Part shown: positions 7,969 to 16,882 of the stretch, piece after piece
How the letters are laid out: every line of letters starts with the position of its first letter
How positions within the stretch are numbered: position 1 is the stretch's first letter
From: Nitrospira sp. SG-bin1
Lineage (GTDB): Bacteria; Nitrospirota; Nitrospiria; Nitrospirales; Nitrospiraceae
Length of the DNA: 51,939 bases
Assembly (NCBI GenBank): GCA_002083365.1
Contig: LVWS01000020.1
Coordinates: 1 to 51,939, forward strand
Direction: 5' to 3'
Made by a program: the position numbers and the translations under genes
The notes under the pieces: generated by a model
What the model was told of the DNA's origin: nothing
The model's database searches: none
What the model saw: only the letters and a program-made list of their open reading frames with translations

Positions 7969-9533
7969 ACGTGGTACGACGAAGCAAGGGAAAAGTCTAC
8001 CTAGTCGGGGCTGGTCCGGGAGACCCGGGGCTTTTGACCCTTCGAGGAAAAGAGTGCCTTGAGCAAGCCGACGTGGTGCTCTACGATTATCTCGCCAATC
8101 CCATCCTCCTTGCTTATGTCCCGGACCAGGCGGAGCGGATTTATGTCGGGCGGAGAGGCAAGGGTAAATATCCAGAGCAGGAAGCCATCAATCGACTATT
8201 GATTGAACGAGCCAAGGCAGGCAACGCGGTGGTGCGGCTGAAGGGGGGCGATCCCTATGTCTTTGGACGAGGCGGAGAAGAAGCGGAGGTGCTCGCCTCG
8301 GCGGGGATTGAATTCGAAGTCGTTCCTGGGGTGACCGCTGCCGTTGCCGTTCCCGCGTATGCCGGTATTCCGGTAACTCATCGAACGCTGGCTTCTACGC
8401 TGACCATTGTCACGGGACATGAAGATTCCGAGAAGCCTACCACGGCCTTGGACTGGTCACGATTGGCGGTGAATCAAGGGACCGTTGTCTTTTTGATGGG
8501 CATGAAGAATCTGTCAACGATCACGTCGACCTTAATGGCCGAAGGGCGTCCTGGGTCGACTCCCGTGGCCGTCATTCGGTGGGGAACGAGAGTTTCACAG
8601 CAGACCGTCGTCGGCACGCTGGCGGATATCGTGGACAAGGCCGCGGCTGCACACATGGAGCCGCCGACGGTCATCGTGGTGGGAGAGGTCGTTCGGCTCA
8701 GACCTCAACTCAACTGGTTCGAGCGGCGTCCCCTCTTTGGGAAACGGGTGCTTATGACGCGGGCGAAAGAACAGGCCGGCGAGTTGGCGGCTCGGTTGGC
8801 CGGCTATGGAGCTGAACCGGTCGAAGCTCCGACAATTAAGATCGTTCCTCCGCTGGATTGGGCGCCCATCGATCAAGCGATCTCCGAGCTAGAGACCTAC
8901 CACTGGATTATTTTTACCAGTGTCAATGGTGTGGATCGTTTCATGACGCGGTTATGGGCCAACGGGTTCGATGCACGCTGCTTGGCGGGACGACGGCTTT
9001 GCTGCATCGGACCTCGGACGGCTCAAGAATTGGAACGGTTCGGCGTAAGAGCGGATGTGGTTCCGGCAGAGTATCAGGCGGAAGGAGTGTTGGATATGCT
9101 TACCCGGCAGGGTGTGAGCAACGTCCGAATTCTGATCCCGCGTGCCGAGGTGGCGCGGGAACTGTTACCGGACGAACTGCGCGCTGCCGGAGCGCATGTC
9201 GATGTGATTCCCGTGTACCGAACGGTCGCGCCGGACCAAGACTTCCGGGAGTGGCGGCAGGAACTCATGGATCGGCAGATCCATGTCGTCACGTTCACCA
9301 GCTCTTCCACGGTCCGCAACTTCATCACGATGCTGGGCGGTGTCGAAGCGGTGAAACCGCTCTTGCGATCCGTCTTGATCGCGTGTATCGGGCCCATCAC
9401 GGCCAAGACCGTAGAAGGCTATGGGTTGACGGTCTCGATCATGCCGAAGGAGAACACGATCCCCGCGATGGTGGATGCGATCGCCCATCATTTTGAAAGC
9501 CGTGAACAGGTGACCACGGCCGCACTGCCGTGA
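7965..9533 (+). CDS. cobA-hemD: Fused uroporphyrinogen-III C-methyltransferase and uroporphyrinogen-III synthase
   Basis: One 522-residue polypeptide carries two enzymes. Residues about 10-248 are a SUMT/CobA domain, with VGAGPGDPGLLTLRG at 14-28, LKGGDPYVFGRGGEE near 92-106 and PGVTAA near 121; it methylates uroporphyrinogen III twice to precorrin-2. Residues about 258-510 are a HemD domain that cyclises hydroxymethylbilane to uroporphyrinogen III. The fusion puts production and first use of uroporphyrinogen III on one chain, favouring the sirohaem, d1 haem or B12 branch. Such fusions are known in several phyla. It starts at a GTG overlapping the hemC stop. Confidence 0.95.
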   Translation: MNVVRRSKGKVYLVGAGPGDPGLLTLRGKECLEQADVVLYDYLANPILLAYVPDQAERIYVGRRGKGKYPEQEAINRLLIERAKAGNAVVRLKGGDPYVFGRGGEEAEVLASAGIEFEVVPGVTAAVAVPAYAGIPVTHRTLASTLTIVTGHEDSEKPTTALDWSRLAVNQGTVVFLMGMKNLSTITSTLMAEGRPGSTPVAVIRWGTRVSQQTVVGTLADIVDKAAAAHMEPPTVIVVGEVVRLRPQLNWFERRPLFGKRVLMTRAKEQAGELAARLAGYGAEPVEAPTIKIVPPLDWAPIDQAISELETYHWIIFTSVNGVDRFMTRLWANGFDARCLAGRRLCCIGPRTAQELERFGVRADVVPAEYQAEGVLDMLTRQGVSNVRILIPRAEVARELLPDELRAAGAHVDVIPVYRTVAPDQDFREWRQELMDRQIHVVTFTSSSTVRNFITMLGGVEAVKPLLRSVLIACIGPITAKTVEGYGLTVSIMPKENTIPAMVDAIAHHFESREQVTTAALP

Positions 9534-9582
9534 CGCACATGCGAGAGATGGACGGTGGTCATATACAAGAAGGGAGGGTGAG

Positions 9583-9975
9583 ATGGTTCCTGTAAAGTCG
9601 TTCATGATTCCCCGGGAAAAGTTTGTGACGGTGCCTCGTGATACCGATACCCAGACGGCCGCCCGTATCATGCGTGATCGCGGGATCGGCAGCTTATTCG
9701 TGACCAATGACCGGGAGATTATCGGCATCATCACGGATACCGACATGATGCGCAGGGTGGTAGCGGCCGGTGCGGATGCCACGAAGACGACGGTCGAGCA
9801 AATCATGTCGGCGCCGATCATGACGATCGAGGAGAGCAAGACGTTGCTGGATGCCAATGATCTGATGGCGCAGTCCCATCTGCGGCATTTGGGAGTCACG
9901 CGCGACGGAAAATTGGTCGGGATCATCTCTGTCCGCGACCTCGTCGTGTTCTTGACGAACCTTCCACGGAAGTAA
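9583..9975 (+). CDS. Stand-alone tandem CBS-domain protein
   Basis: The 130-residue product is little more than two CBS domains (about residues 8-60 and 73-126), each with the GIIT/GIIS-x-RD or T-D-x-D pattern near its end. CBS pairs usually bind adenine nucleotides or SAM and regulate a partner protein. It has a strong AGGGAGG ribosome-binding site 5 bp before the ATG and sits 8 bp upstream of hemB, inside the haem gene run. A role in sensing energy or SAM state for tetrapyrrole synthesis is an inference from position only; the ligand is unknown. Confidence 0.85.
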   Translation: MVPVKSFMIPREKFVTVPRDTDTQTAARIMRDRGIGSLFVTNDREIIGIITDTDMMRRVVAAGADATKTTVEQIMSAPIMTIEESKTLLDANDLMAQSHLRHLGVTRDGKLVGIISVRDLVVFLTNLPRK

Positions 9976-9983
9976 GGCGAGCG

Positions 9984-10955
9984 ATGGGATTTCCGATCCA
10001 GCGACTCCGCCGCCTGCGACAGCATGATTCGTTGCGGCGGATGGTCCGTGAAACGTCATTGTCACCGGCGGATTTTATTTATCCGCTCTTCGTCGTGGAA
10101 GGGCAAGATCGCCGCGAAGAGATTGCATCGATGCCGGGCCAATACCGGTTGTCCGTCGATCTGTTAGTTAAAGAGGCGGCTGACATTCAGGCTCTGGGTA
10201 TTCCGGCCGTCATCCTCTTCGGCATACCGGCGCAGAAAGACGAGCGGGGGAGCTCCGGGTGGGACCCGAACGGCATCGTGCAGCGGGCGGTCAGAGCCGT
10301 CAAGCAACAAGTCCCCGGATTGTTGGTGATTACCGATGTCTGTATCGACGAATATACGACTCACGGGCATTGTGGAATCGTCAGGGATGGGAAAATTCTC
10401 AATGATGAAACGCTCGAGTGCCTCATCACCATGGCTCGCACCCATGCGCAGGCTGGAGCCGATATGGTTGCACCGTCTGACATGATGGATGGTCGTGTCG
10501 CGGCGATCAGGCGGGAATTGGATCGATCCGGGTTCCCTGACCTGCCGATCCTGGCGTACGCAGCCAAATTCTCTTCGTGTTTCTACGCGCCTTTTCGTGA
10601 TGCTGCTTTCTCCAGTCCTCAATTTGGGGATCGGCAGTCCTATCAGATGGATCCGGCCAATGCGCGCGAAGCGCTGCGCGAGATCGAGCTCGATATCGAA
10701 GAAGGCGCCGATATCGTGATGGTCAAGCCGGCGGGGCCTTATCTGGATATCATCGCGATGGCCCGTGCTCGCACACTGCTTCCTGTGGCGGCGTATCAGG
10801 TGAGCGGTGAATACAGTATGATCAAAGCGGCAGCGAGGGCGGGGTGGCTCGATGAATCACGGGCCATGATGGAGTCGCTGTTGGCGATCAAACGGGCGGG
10901 TGCCGATCTGATTCTGTCATATTTTGCGAAAAACGCAGTCAAGCTCCTCCATTGA
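9984..10955 (+). CDS. hemB: Delta-aminolevulinic acid dehydratase (porphobilinogen synthase)
   Basis: HemB condenses two 5-aminolevulinates to porphobilinogen. Both active-site lysines are visible: Lys 195 in YAAKFSS and Lys 248 in VMVKPAG, the latter forming the Schiff base. The product has 323 residues, a standard length. The metal-binding loop (118-131) has Cys 120, Asp 122 and Cys 130. Zinc enzymes carry three Cys and magnesium enzymes have Ala/Asp/Asp, so this is a mixed site. It lies 8 bp after the CBS gene and 6 bp before ribF. Confidence 0.97.
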   Translation: MGFPIQRLRRLRQHDSLRRMVRETSLSPADFIYPLFVVEGQDRREEIASMPGQYRLSVDLLVKEAADIQALGIPAVILFGIPAQKDERGSSGWDPNGIVQRAVRAVKQQVPGLLVITDVCIDEYTTHGHCGIVRDGKILNDETLECLITMARTHAQAGADMVAPSDMMDGRVAAIRRELDRSGFPDLPILAYAAKFSSCFYAPFRDAAFSSPQFGDRQSYQMDPANAREALREIELDIEEGADIVMVKPAGPYLDIIAMARARTLLPVAAYQVSGEYSMIKAAARAGWLDESRAMMESLLAIKRAGADLILSYFAKNAVKLLH

Positions 10956-10961
10956 TCGACG

Positions 10962-11906
10962 ATGAACGTGACCCGCGGATATTCGGACGAGATCGTGCGG
11001 CCGTATCCGGTGGGGACCATCGGGAATTTCGACGGACATCATCTCGGTCACCGTGCGCTCTTGAAACAGGTAGTCGAGACGGCACGTCATGCCAAGGGAA
11101 CGGCGCTCGTTCTGACGTTCGATCCCCACCCGGTCAAAATTCTTGCGCCTCACGTGGATCTGCGGTTCTTGACGACCGGAGAAGAGAAACGTGCTCGTTT
11201 CGAACAGGCCGGAATCGATGAGGTGGTCTCTTTGGATTTCACACCGGCTTTTGCATCCTTGTCTCCGGAGATGTTCGCCGAGCAGGTTCTCTTCAAAGGG
11301 CTCGGCCTGAAAGAGATTTTCATCGGACAACATTTCGTGTTCGGACACAAACGAGCCGGACAAATCGACGATTTGATCGCGCTCGGCGAACGATTTGGCT
11401 TCCTTGTCCATCCGATTCCTCCCGTGATGATGGATGGAGGAGTGGTCAGCTCGACGAAAATTAGACAACTTATTATGGCCGGACAAGTGGACCGCGCGGC
11501 TTGCTTGCTTGGTCGGCACTACGCGTTGAGCGGAGTCGTATCTCCAGGCGACGGAAGAGGGCGAACGTTAGGATGTCCGACGGCCAATCTTCGACTGCCT
11601 CCAGACCGTGTGGTCCCCGCCGACGGAATTTATGCCACGGTGACGATGATGGGCGAGGAACGGCATGATTCAGTCGCCTACATCGGCACCAGGCCGACTT
11701 TTGACGGCGGTGAACGGGGATTGGAGGTATCCATTCTGGATGGGGTACACGAGCTGTATGGACGAACGCTCACTATCGAGTTTATCGGTCGTATCCGGGG
11801 CGATGCTCAGTTTGAGAGCGGAGAAACGCTGAGCCGACAAATCGCGGCCGACGTGAGTTCTGCGAAGAGTATCCTCCGTCGATATCATGAAACAATCAGA
11901 GGATGA
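10962..11906 (+). CDS. ribF: Bifunctional riboflavin kinase / FAD synthetase
   Basis: The 314-residue product phosphorylates riboflavin to FMN and adenylates FMN to FAD. The N-terminal nucleotidyltransferase domain shows GNFDGHHLGHR at about 21-31 and the FDPHP motif; HH replaces the usual VH. The C-terminal kinase domain begins near residue 185 with GRGRTLGCPTANL, where Cys replaces the usual Phe, a common variation. It begins 6 bp after hemB and overlaps tilS by 20 bp. There is no room for an FMN riboswitch. Confidence 0.95.
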   Translation: MNVTRGYSDEIVRPYPVGTIGNFDGHHLGHRALLKQVVETARHAKGTALVLTFDPHPVKILAPHVDLRFLTTGEEKRARFEQAGIDEVVSLDFTPAFASLSPEMFAEQVLFKGLGLKEIFIGQHFVFGHKRAGQIDDLIALGERFGFLVHPIPPVMMDGGVVSSTKIRQLIMAGQVDRAACLLGRHYALSGVVSPGDGRGRTLGCPTANLRLPPDRVVPADGIYATVTMMGEERHDSVAYIGTRPTFDGGERGLEVSILDGVHELYGRTLTIEFIGRIRGDAQFESGETLSRQIAADVSSAKSILRRYHETIRG

Positions 11907-13389
11907 TGAGTTCTTGCCACCGACCCTAAACCGATCCACCAACCCAGTGGTCTGGCCAATGGTCTTGCCTTCCCTGTTGCATCGGGTCGTTCAAACGGTT
12001 CGGTCCAGGAACCTCTTTCAATGCGGACAGCATATCGTGGTCGCTATCTCCGGCGGTCCGGATTCCGTCGCCCTGTTGTCGATCCTGCATCGTCTTCGGT
12101 CAAGTTGGGACCTGGCCCTCACCGCCGTTCATTGTAACTATGGACTGCGAGGAGTGGAGTCTGAGGCCGACCAACAATTCGTGGAGAATTTCTGCGAAGG
12201 GCTCGGAGTGCCGCTCCATGTGCGACGGGTTGGAATCGACGCCGGTAGACGCAAAGACTCACTGCAAGCTGTGGCTCGTGACCTCCGCTATCGGGTGATG
12301 CAGGAGATCGCCGACAAGTATAGGGCGGACCGTATCGCCGTCGGCCATACGGCGGACGATCAAGCGGAGACGGTCTTGCTATGGATGCTGCGCGGCGCGG
12401 GGCTGACCGGTCTTTCCGGTATGCCGGCGTTTCGCGATAACAAGATTGTTCGGCCTCTCTATGAGACGAAGCGCCAAGAAGTCTTGACGTATCTTCACAC
12501 GGCAGGGCTGTCATTTCGTGAAGATTCCAGCAATGTCCAGCCGCGGTACTTGCGGAACCGAGTGAGGAAAGAACTGATTCCACTTCTGACGCGGCTCGCC
12601 CCTTCCAGCGTGGATGCGCTCTGCAAACTTGCGGATACTTGCAGGGAAGATGATCGTTATCTGGATCAGCAGGCTGATGCCCTTTCATCCTCGGCCGTGA
12701 AACAAGACTCTGCCGGAGGTTGGGCAATCGATCGGGGACTTTTCCGGGGGCTTCCGATGGCGCTTCAACGGCGTTGTATCAGAAACCTCTTTCGACAGGC
12801 GGACGATCGATTTCGCTCCCCCGGTATCCGAACGGTTGACCGCATCATTCGCTTGGCCTCAAAACGGGGAAGCAGCTCCAGTCTCGACGTGAAGGGAGGA
12901 CATGTTGCCATCAGCGGCCACGATCTCCGATTTGTTCCGCTTCGTGAAGGAACGAGCTCCCCTGCGAGACCATCCCATGTCAGATGTCAGAAGCTGTTGT
13001 CCATACCCGGAGAGATCGTATGGCCTGAAACAGGCCAACGACTTCAGGTACACCAGCAGACAATTGGTTGGATGTGCGGTCCTCTCGGAAAGGATCGAAT
13101 TCTGGTGGATGCCGATCGAGTGTCTCAGCCGCTGACGGTACGGAACTGGATCCCGGGAGATCGATTTTGTCCCGCCGGCATGGGAGGCCACTCAAAAAAG
13201 CTGCAGGATTTTTTCACGGATCTGAAGATACCGATCGCCGCTCGATCGCGCATTCCCTTGGTGGTGGCTCCCGAGGGAATTCTGTGGGTCGTTGGACATC
13301 GTCAGGATGATCGTTGGGTACCAACTGTGGCCACGCAACGCTGGTTGGTTTTCACGACTGATCGACGACCTCTCGGGGAAGGAGATTGA
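11887..13389 (+). CDS. tilS: tRNA(Ile)-lysidine synthetase
   Basis: TilS attaches lysine to C34 of tRNA-Ile(CAU) so that it reads AUA. The PP-loop SGGPDS lies at residues 55-60, and CNYGLRG follows about 30 residues later in place of the usual HxNHxLR, a familiar TilS region. The C-terminal TilS substrate-binding domains extend to the full 500 residues. The assigned ATG overlaps ribF by 20 bp; an internal ATG at 11959, close to the conserved region, is an alternative start. The product is essential in most bacteria. Confidence 0.93.
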   Translation: MKQSEDDEFLPPTLNRSTNPVVWPMVLPSLLHRVVQTVRSRNLFQCGQHIVVAISGGPDSVALLSILHRLRSSWDLALTAVHCNYGLRGVESEADQQFVENFCEGLGVPLHVRRVGIDAGRRKDSLQAVARDLRYRVMQEIADKYRADRIAVGHTADDQAETVLLWMLRGAGLTGLSGMPAFRDNKIVRPLYETKRQEVLTYLHTAGLSFREDSSNVQPRYLRNRVRKELIPLLTRLAPSSVDALCKLADTCREDDRYLDQQADALSSSAVKQDSAGGWAIDRGLFRGLPMALQRRCIRNLFRQADDRFRSPGIRTVDRIIRLASKRGSSSSLDVKGGHVAISGHDLRFVPLREGTSSPARPSHVRCQKLLSIPGEIVWPETGQRLQVHQQTIGWMCGPLGKDRILVDADRVSQPLTVRNWIPGDRFCPAGMGGHSKKLQDFFTDLKIPIAARSRIPLVVAPEGILWVVGHRQDDRWVPTVATQRWLVFTTDRRPLGEGD

Positions 13390-13394
13390 GTGAG

Positions 13395-13937
13395 ATGGAA
13401 CGGATGTTTGGACGTCCGATCGTGACACAGGAGCAAATGCGGAGCCGCATCCGCGAGTTGGGAAAACAGATTAGCGCGGACTATGCCGGGAAAGATCTTG
13501 TCCTGGTTGGAGTCTTAAAGGGAGCCTATGCATTTTTTGCCGATCTGGCGCGAGCCATCCGAATTCCGGTACAGGTGGATTTTATCATCGTAACGAGTTA
13601 CGGAACACAAGCGAAGTCCTCCGGAAAGGTCAAGCTCGTGACCGAGCTCACCGAAAACATCAAAGATAGAGATGTGCTGCTGGTCGAGGATATCGTCGAT
13701 TCGGGGTTGACGATTCAATATCTTATAAAGGCGTTAGGGAAGCAGAAACCGAGAAGCATCAAAGTCTGTACCCTGCTGAGTAAGTCTGAACGCCGTGTCG
13801 TCAATGTGCAGGTTCAGTATATCGGGTTCAGAATACCGAACCAGTACGTCGTCGGTTACGGACTCGATTACCAACAAAAGTACCGTAACCTTCCTTACCT
13901 CGCGGTGCTCGATCAGTTGAGTCAGCAAGACGAGTAG
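13395..13937 (+). CDS. hpt: Hypoxanthine phosphoribosyltransferase
   Basis: Hpt salvages hypoxanthine and guanine with PRPP. The PRPP loop LLVEDIVDSGLT (about residues 97-108) and the early LVGVLKGAYAFFADL segment are characteristic. I chose ATG 13395 because AAGGAG lies 10 bp upstream; the open frame reaches a TTG at 13386, which would sit too close to that site. The product has 180 residues, normal for the family. tilS-hpt-ftsH is a widely conserved order. Confidence 0.95.
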   Translation: MERMFGRPIVTQEQMRSRIRELGKQISADYAGKDLVLVGVLKGAYAFFADLARAIRIPVQVDFIIVTSYGTQAKSSGKVKLVTELTENIKDRDVLLVEDIVDSGLTIQYLIKALGKQKPRSIKVCTLLSKSERRVVNVQVQYIGFRIPNQYVVGYGLDYQQKYRNLPYLAVLDQLSQQDE

Positions 13938-13954
13938 AGTTTTCCGACGAGCTG

Positions 13955-13984
13955 TTGTCAATCTACGTAAGGCTGTGTTAACAT
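13955..13984 (+). promoter_or_regulatory. Probable ftsH promoter
   Basis: TTGTCA (13955-13960) and TAACAT (13979-13984) with an 18-bp spacer lie in the 99-bp gap between hpt and ftsH. Both hexamers are near consensus. Transcription would start near 13991, leaving a leader of about 45 nt. This would let ftsH be expressed apart from the haem genes. Confidence 0.5.
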
Positions 13985-14036
13985 CACCACGATTTATGAA
14001 TACCTTGCGTCCAACGTTGTCGCGAAGGAGAACTGG

Positions 14037-15848
14037 ATGAATTCCCGGGTCAAGAACTTGCTCTTCTGGGTAGTGGTCGGCTTGTTCATGATTCTCCTGT
14101 TCAATCTATTCAGTGTGCCGACTCATGCACCTGAAGAAGAAGTCATATTCAGCGATTTCATGGCAAAGCTCGATAAGGGCGATTTTGAAAAAGTCATCAT
14201 CAAGGGCAATCATATCAGCGGGGTCCTGAAGGACAAGACTCGTATCCGTACCTATTCAGCCGATTATCCTGACCTTGTCAAGGTTCTTCGTGAAAAGGAT
14301 GTTCAAATCGAGGTTAAACCACCGGATGAGAGTCCGTGGTACATCACGTTCCTTGTCACGTGGGGGCCGTTTATTCTTTTCTTAGGCCTCTGGTTTTTCC
14401 TGATGCGTCAGATGCAGATTGGGGGCAACAAGGCTTTGTCCTTCGGGAAAAGCCGCGCCCGTATGCTGACCGAGGAACGAAAGAAGGTCACCTTCTCCGA
14501 TGTCGCGGGCTGTGACGAGGCGAAAGAGGAAGTACTTGAAATCATTGAGTTCCTTAAAGATCCTCGCAAATTCCAAAAACTTGGCGGACGGATACCCAAG
14601 GGAGTGCTCGTCGTCGGCCCTCCAGGAACAGGAAAAACTTTGCTTGCGAAGGCCATCGCTGGGGAAGCCGGGGTGCCGTTCTTTAGCATCAGTGGGTCGG
14701 ATTTCGTCGAGATGTTTGTAGGTGTCGGTGCCTCGCGGGTGCGTGATTTATTCGAACAAGGGAAGAAGCATGCCCCGTGCATCATTTTCATAGACGAAAT
14801 CGATGCCGTCGGAAGATTGCGGGGAGCAGGTCTCGGTGGCGGACACGATGAGCGGGAGCAGACCCTCAATCAGTTGCTCGTTGAAATGGACGGTTTCGAT
14901 ACAACCGAGGGCGTCATTCTGGTCGCGGCGACCAATCGCCCCGATGTGCTCGACCCGGCTTTGCTGCGACCTGGACGCTTCGATCGACAGGTGGTGGTGA
15001 ATCGTCCGGATCTCAAGGGTCGTTCAGAAATCTTGAAAGTCCATACCAAGAAGGTTCCAATTGCCGCGAACGTCGAATTGGAAAAGATTGCCAGGGGGAC
15101 ACCAGGGTTCTCTGGCGCAGACTTGGAAAATCTGGTGAACGAAGCGGCGCTATGGGCGGCTCGCCAGAACAAGAAAGAAGTCGAAAACATCGACTTCGAA
15201 ATGGCCAAGGATAAGGTCATGATGGGTGCTGAGCGCAAGAGCATGATTCTTACCGAGGAAGAAAAACGGGTTACGGCATACCACGAAGCTGGCCACGCAT
15301 TGATGGCGAAGCTCCTTCCAGGAACCGATCCTGTTCACAAAGTGACGATCATTCCCAGGGGGCGAGCGCTGGGTGTGACGATGCAGCTGCCGACGGACGA
15401 TCGGCATAACTATTCCAAAGAGTTTCTCTACAACACGTTGGCGATTTTGATGGGTGGACGCGTTGCAGAAGAACTGGTATTTAAACATGTTACAACCGGA
15501 GCTGGCAATGATCTTGAGCGCGCGACCGACCTGGCTCGCAAGATGGTGTGCGAGTGGGGGATGAGCGAGAAATTGGGCCCCCTGACTTTTGGGCAAAAGG
15601 AAGATTCGGTGTTTCTCGGACGAGACTTCACCACAAAACGAGATGTCAGCGATCAAGTGGCCCTCGAAATCGATTTGGAAATCAAACGCTTTGTCACGGA
15701 AAATTACGAACGCGCGAAACGTGTGCTGACCGAACAGATGACGAGTCTGAAAGCGTTGGCGGAGGCGCTACTTGAAAAAGAAGTGCTCGACGCACCGGAA
15801 ATTGATCAGATTCTGTTGCAATCCTCCTCTCAAACAGTTCCAGCCTAA
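14037..15848 (+). CDS. ftsH: ATP-dependent zinc metalloprotease FtsH
   Basis: FtsH is a membrane-anchored AAA+ protease that degrades misfolded membrane proteins and selected regulators. The two N-terminal membrane segments (about 7-26 and 104-123) flank a small periplasmic domain. Walker A GPPGTGKT is at 194-201, Walker B FIDEID at 251-256, and the zinc site HEAGH at 416-420 with Asp 492 as third ligand. The 603-residue length is normal. A GAAGGAG ribosome-binding site lies 8 bp before the ATG. Confidence 0.98.
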   Translation: MNSRVKNLLFWVVVGLFMILLFNLFSVPTHAPEEEVIFSDFMAKLDKGDFEKVIIKGNHISGVLKDKTRIRTYSADYPDLVKVLREKDVQIEVKPPDESPWYITFLVTWGPFILFLGLWFFLMRQMQIGGNKALSFGKSRARMLTEERKKVTFSDVAGCDEAKEEVLEIIEFLKDPRKFQKLGGRIPKGVLVVGPPGTGKTLLAKAIAGEAGVPFFSISGSDFVEMFVGVGASRVRDLFEQGKKHAPCIIFIDEIDAVGRLRGAGLGGGHDEREQTLNQLLVEMDGFDTTEGVILVAATNRPDVLDPALLRPGRFDRQVVVNRPDLKGRSEILKVHTKKVPIAANVELEKIARGTPGFSGADLENLVNEAALWAARQNKKEVENIDFEMAKDKVMMGAERKSMILTEEEKRVTAYHEAGHALMAKLLPGTDPVHKVTIIPRGRALGVTMQLPTDDRHNYSKEFLYNTLAILMGGRVAEELVFKHVTTGAGNDLERATDLARKMVCEWGMSEKLGPLTFGQKEDSVFLGRDFTTKRDVSDQVALEIDLEIKRFVTENYERAKRVLTEQMTSLKALAEALLEKEVLDAPEIDQILLQSSSQTVPA

Positions 15849-15982
15849 ATATATTGCGCCAATGGCGCATTGATGGCGGAGCCGTCGTGCCTATGGTGCC
15901 GTGTTCGGCGCCGCGTTGTGTCCGGGGTGCTTTCCGGATAACTGGAGCGACGGACTGGATCGTCCTTTCGCCGGTGTAATAG

Positions 15983-16882
15983 TTGGATCGAACACCACCA
16001 CAGGGAATCACGGCGCAACAGTGGTTTTCTGCCAGAGGGCAAAACATTCGTTGGGCAGGACGTCCACTCATTATGGGCGTCGTCAACATCACGACGGATT
16101 CCTTCTATGATGGAGGACGATATGCCCAGCCTGACCTCGCGCTTGCTCATGCATTGGAGCTGATCGAACAAGGGGCCGACATTGTCGATATCGGCGGGGA
16201 ATCGACTCGGCCTGGCGCAAGCCCGGTCAGTGAACAGGATGAACTGGCTCAGGTCATCCCGGTCGTTGAAGGTTTGGCTAAGCAGGTGACGATTCCGATT
16301 TCAGTCGATACCACGAAGTCGTGCGTGGCTCAGCGCGCCTTGGATGCAGGCGCATCGATCATCAACGATGTGAGTGCCCTACGACATGATCCACAGATGG
16401 CCTCCGTGATTGCCCGGTGCGGCGCAGCCGTCGTCCTTATGCACATGCAGGGAACCCCTCAAACGATGCAGTTGGCCCCCCATTATTCAGATGTCGTTGG
16501 CGAAGTATCGAAATTTCTTGAAGAACGCATGGAGATCGCCGTTCATGCCGGCATTGCGCGAACCAATATCCTGCTTGATCCAGGATTCGGTTTTGGTAAG
16601 CTGGTGCACCATAATCTGGAGCTTCTGAGGGGGCTGCCATCCTTGACGGCGCTGAACCGTCCGCTGCTGGTTGGTCTGTCTCGGAAGGGATTCATCGGGC
16701 GCATTGTGGAGAAATCCGTTGTTCACCGAGAATGGGGGACCGCAGCGGCGGTGGCATTGGCGGTCGACCGCGGCGCTCACATTGTTCGGGTCCATGATGT
16801 TGCGATGATGATCGACGTAGTCAAGATGGCGGCGGCGCTGAATCCATGCTGGTCATCTTGGGGACAGGAGCATGATGCGTAA
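15983..16882 (+). CDS. folP: Dihydropteroate synthase
   Basis: DHPS joins p-aminobenzoate to the pterin pyrophosphate in folate synthesis. The pterin-site motifs are MGVVNITTDSFYDGG (about residues 32-46), GGESTRPGA, DTTKSCVA, INDVSAL and a C-terminal RVHDV. In the first motif most enzymes have NVTPDSFSDGG, so Thr replaces Pro here. The start is taken as TTG 15983, because a TAG stop directly precedes it and the next downstream Met is already in the core motif; no clear ribosome-binding site is visible. The 134-bp gap after ftsH holds two small GC hairpins but no T run. It overlaps glmM. Confidence 0.92.
   Translation: MDRTPPQGITAQQWFSARGQNIRWAGRPLIMGVVNITTDSFYDGGRYAQPDLALAHALELIEQGADIVDIGGESTRPGASPVSEQDELAQVIPVVEGLAKQVTIPISVDTTKSCVAQRALDAGASIINDVSALRHDPQMASVIARCGAAVVLMHMQGTPQTMQLAPHYSDVVGEVSKFLEERMEIAVHAGIARTNILLDPGFGFGKLVHHNLELLRGLPSLTALNRPLLVGLSRKGFIGRIVEKSVVHREWGTAAAVALAVDRGAHIVRVHDVAMMIDVVKMAAALNPCWSSWGQEHDA

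Noticed and set aside
10962..10980. FMN riboswitch before ribF
   Set aside because: The gap to hemB is 6 bp; there is no space for the element and no matching conserved core.
15849..15982. Terminator after ftsH
   Set aside because: TGCGCC-AAT-GGCGCA (15855-15869) forms only a 6-bp stem and no T run follows; a second GC hairpin near 15894 is equally unsupported.
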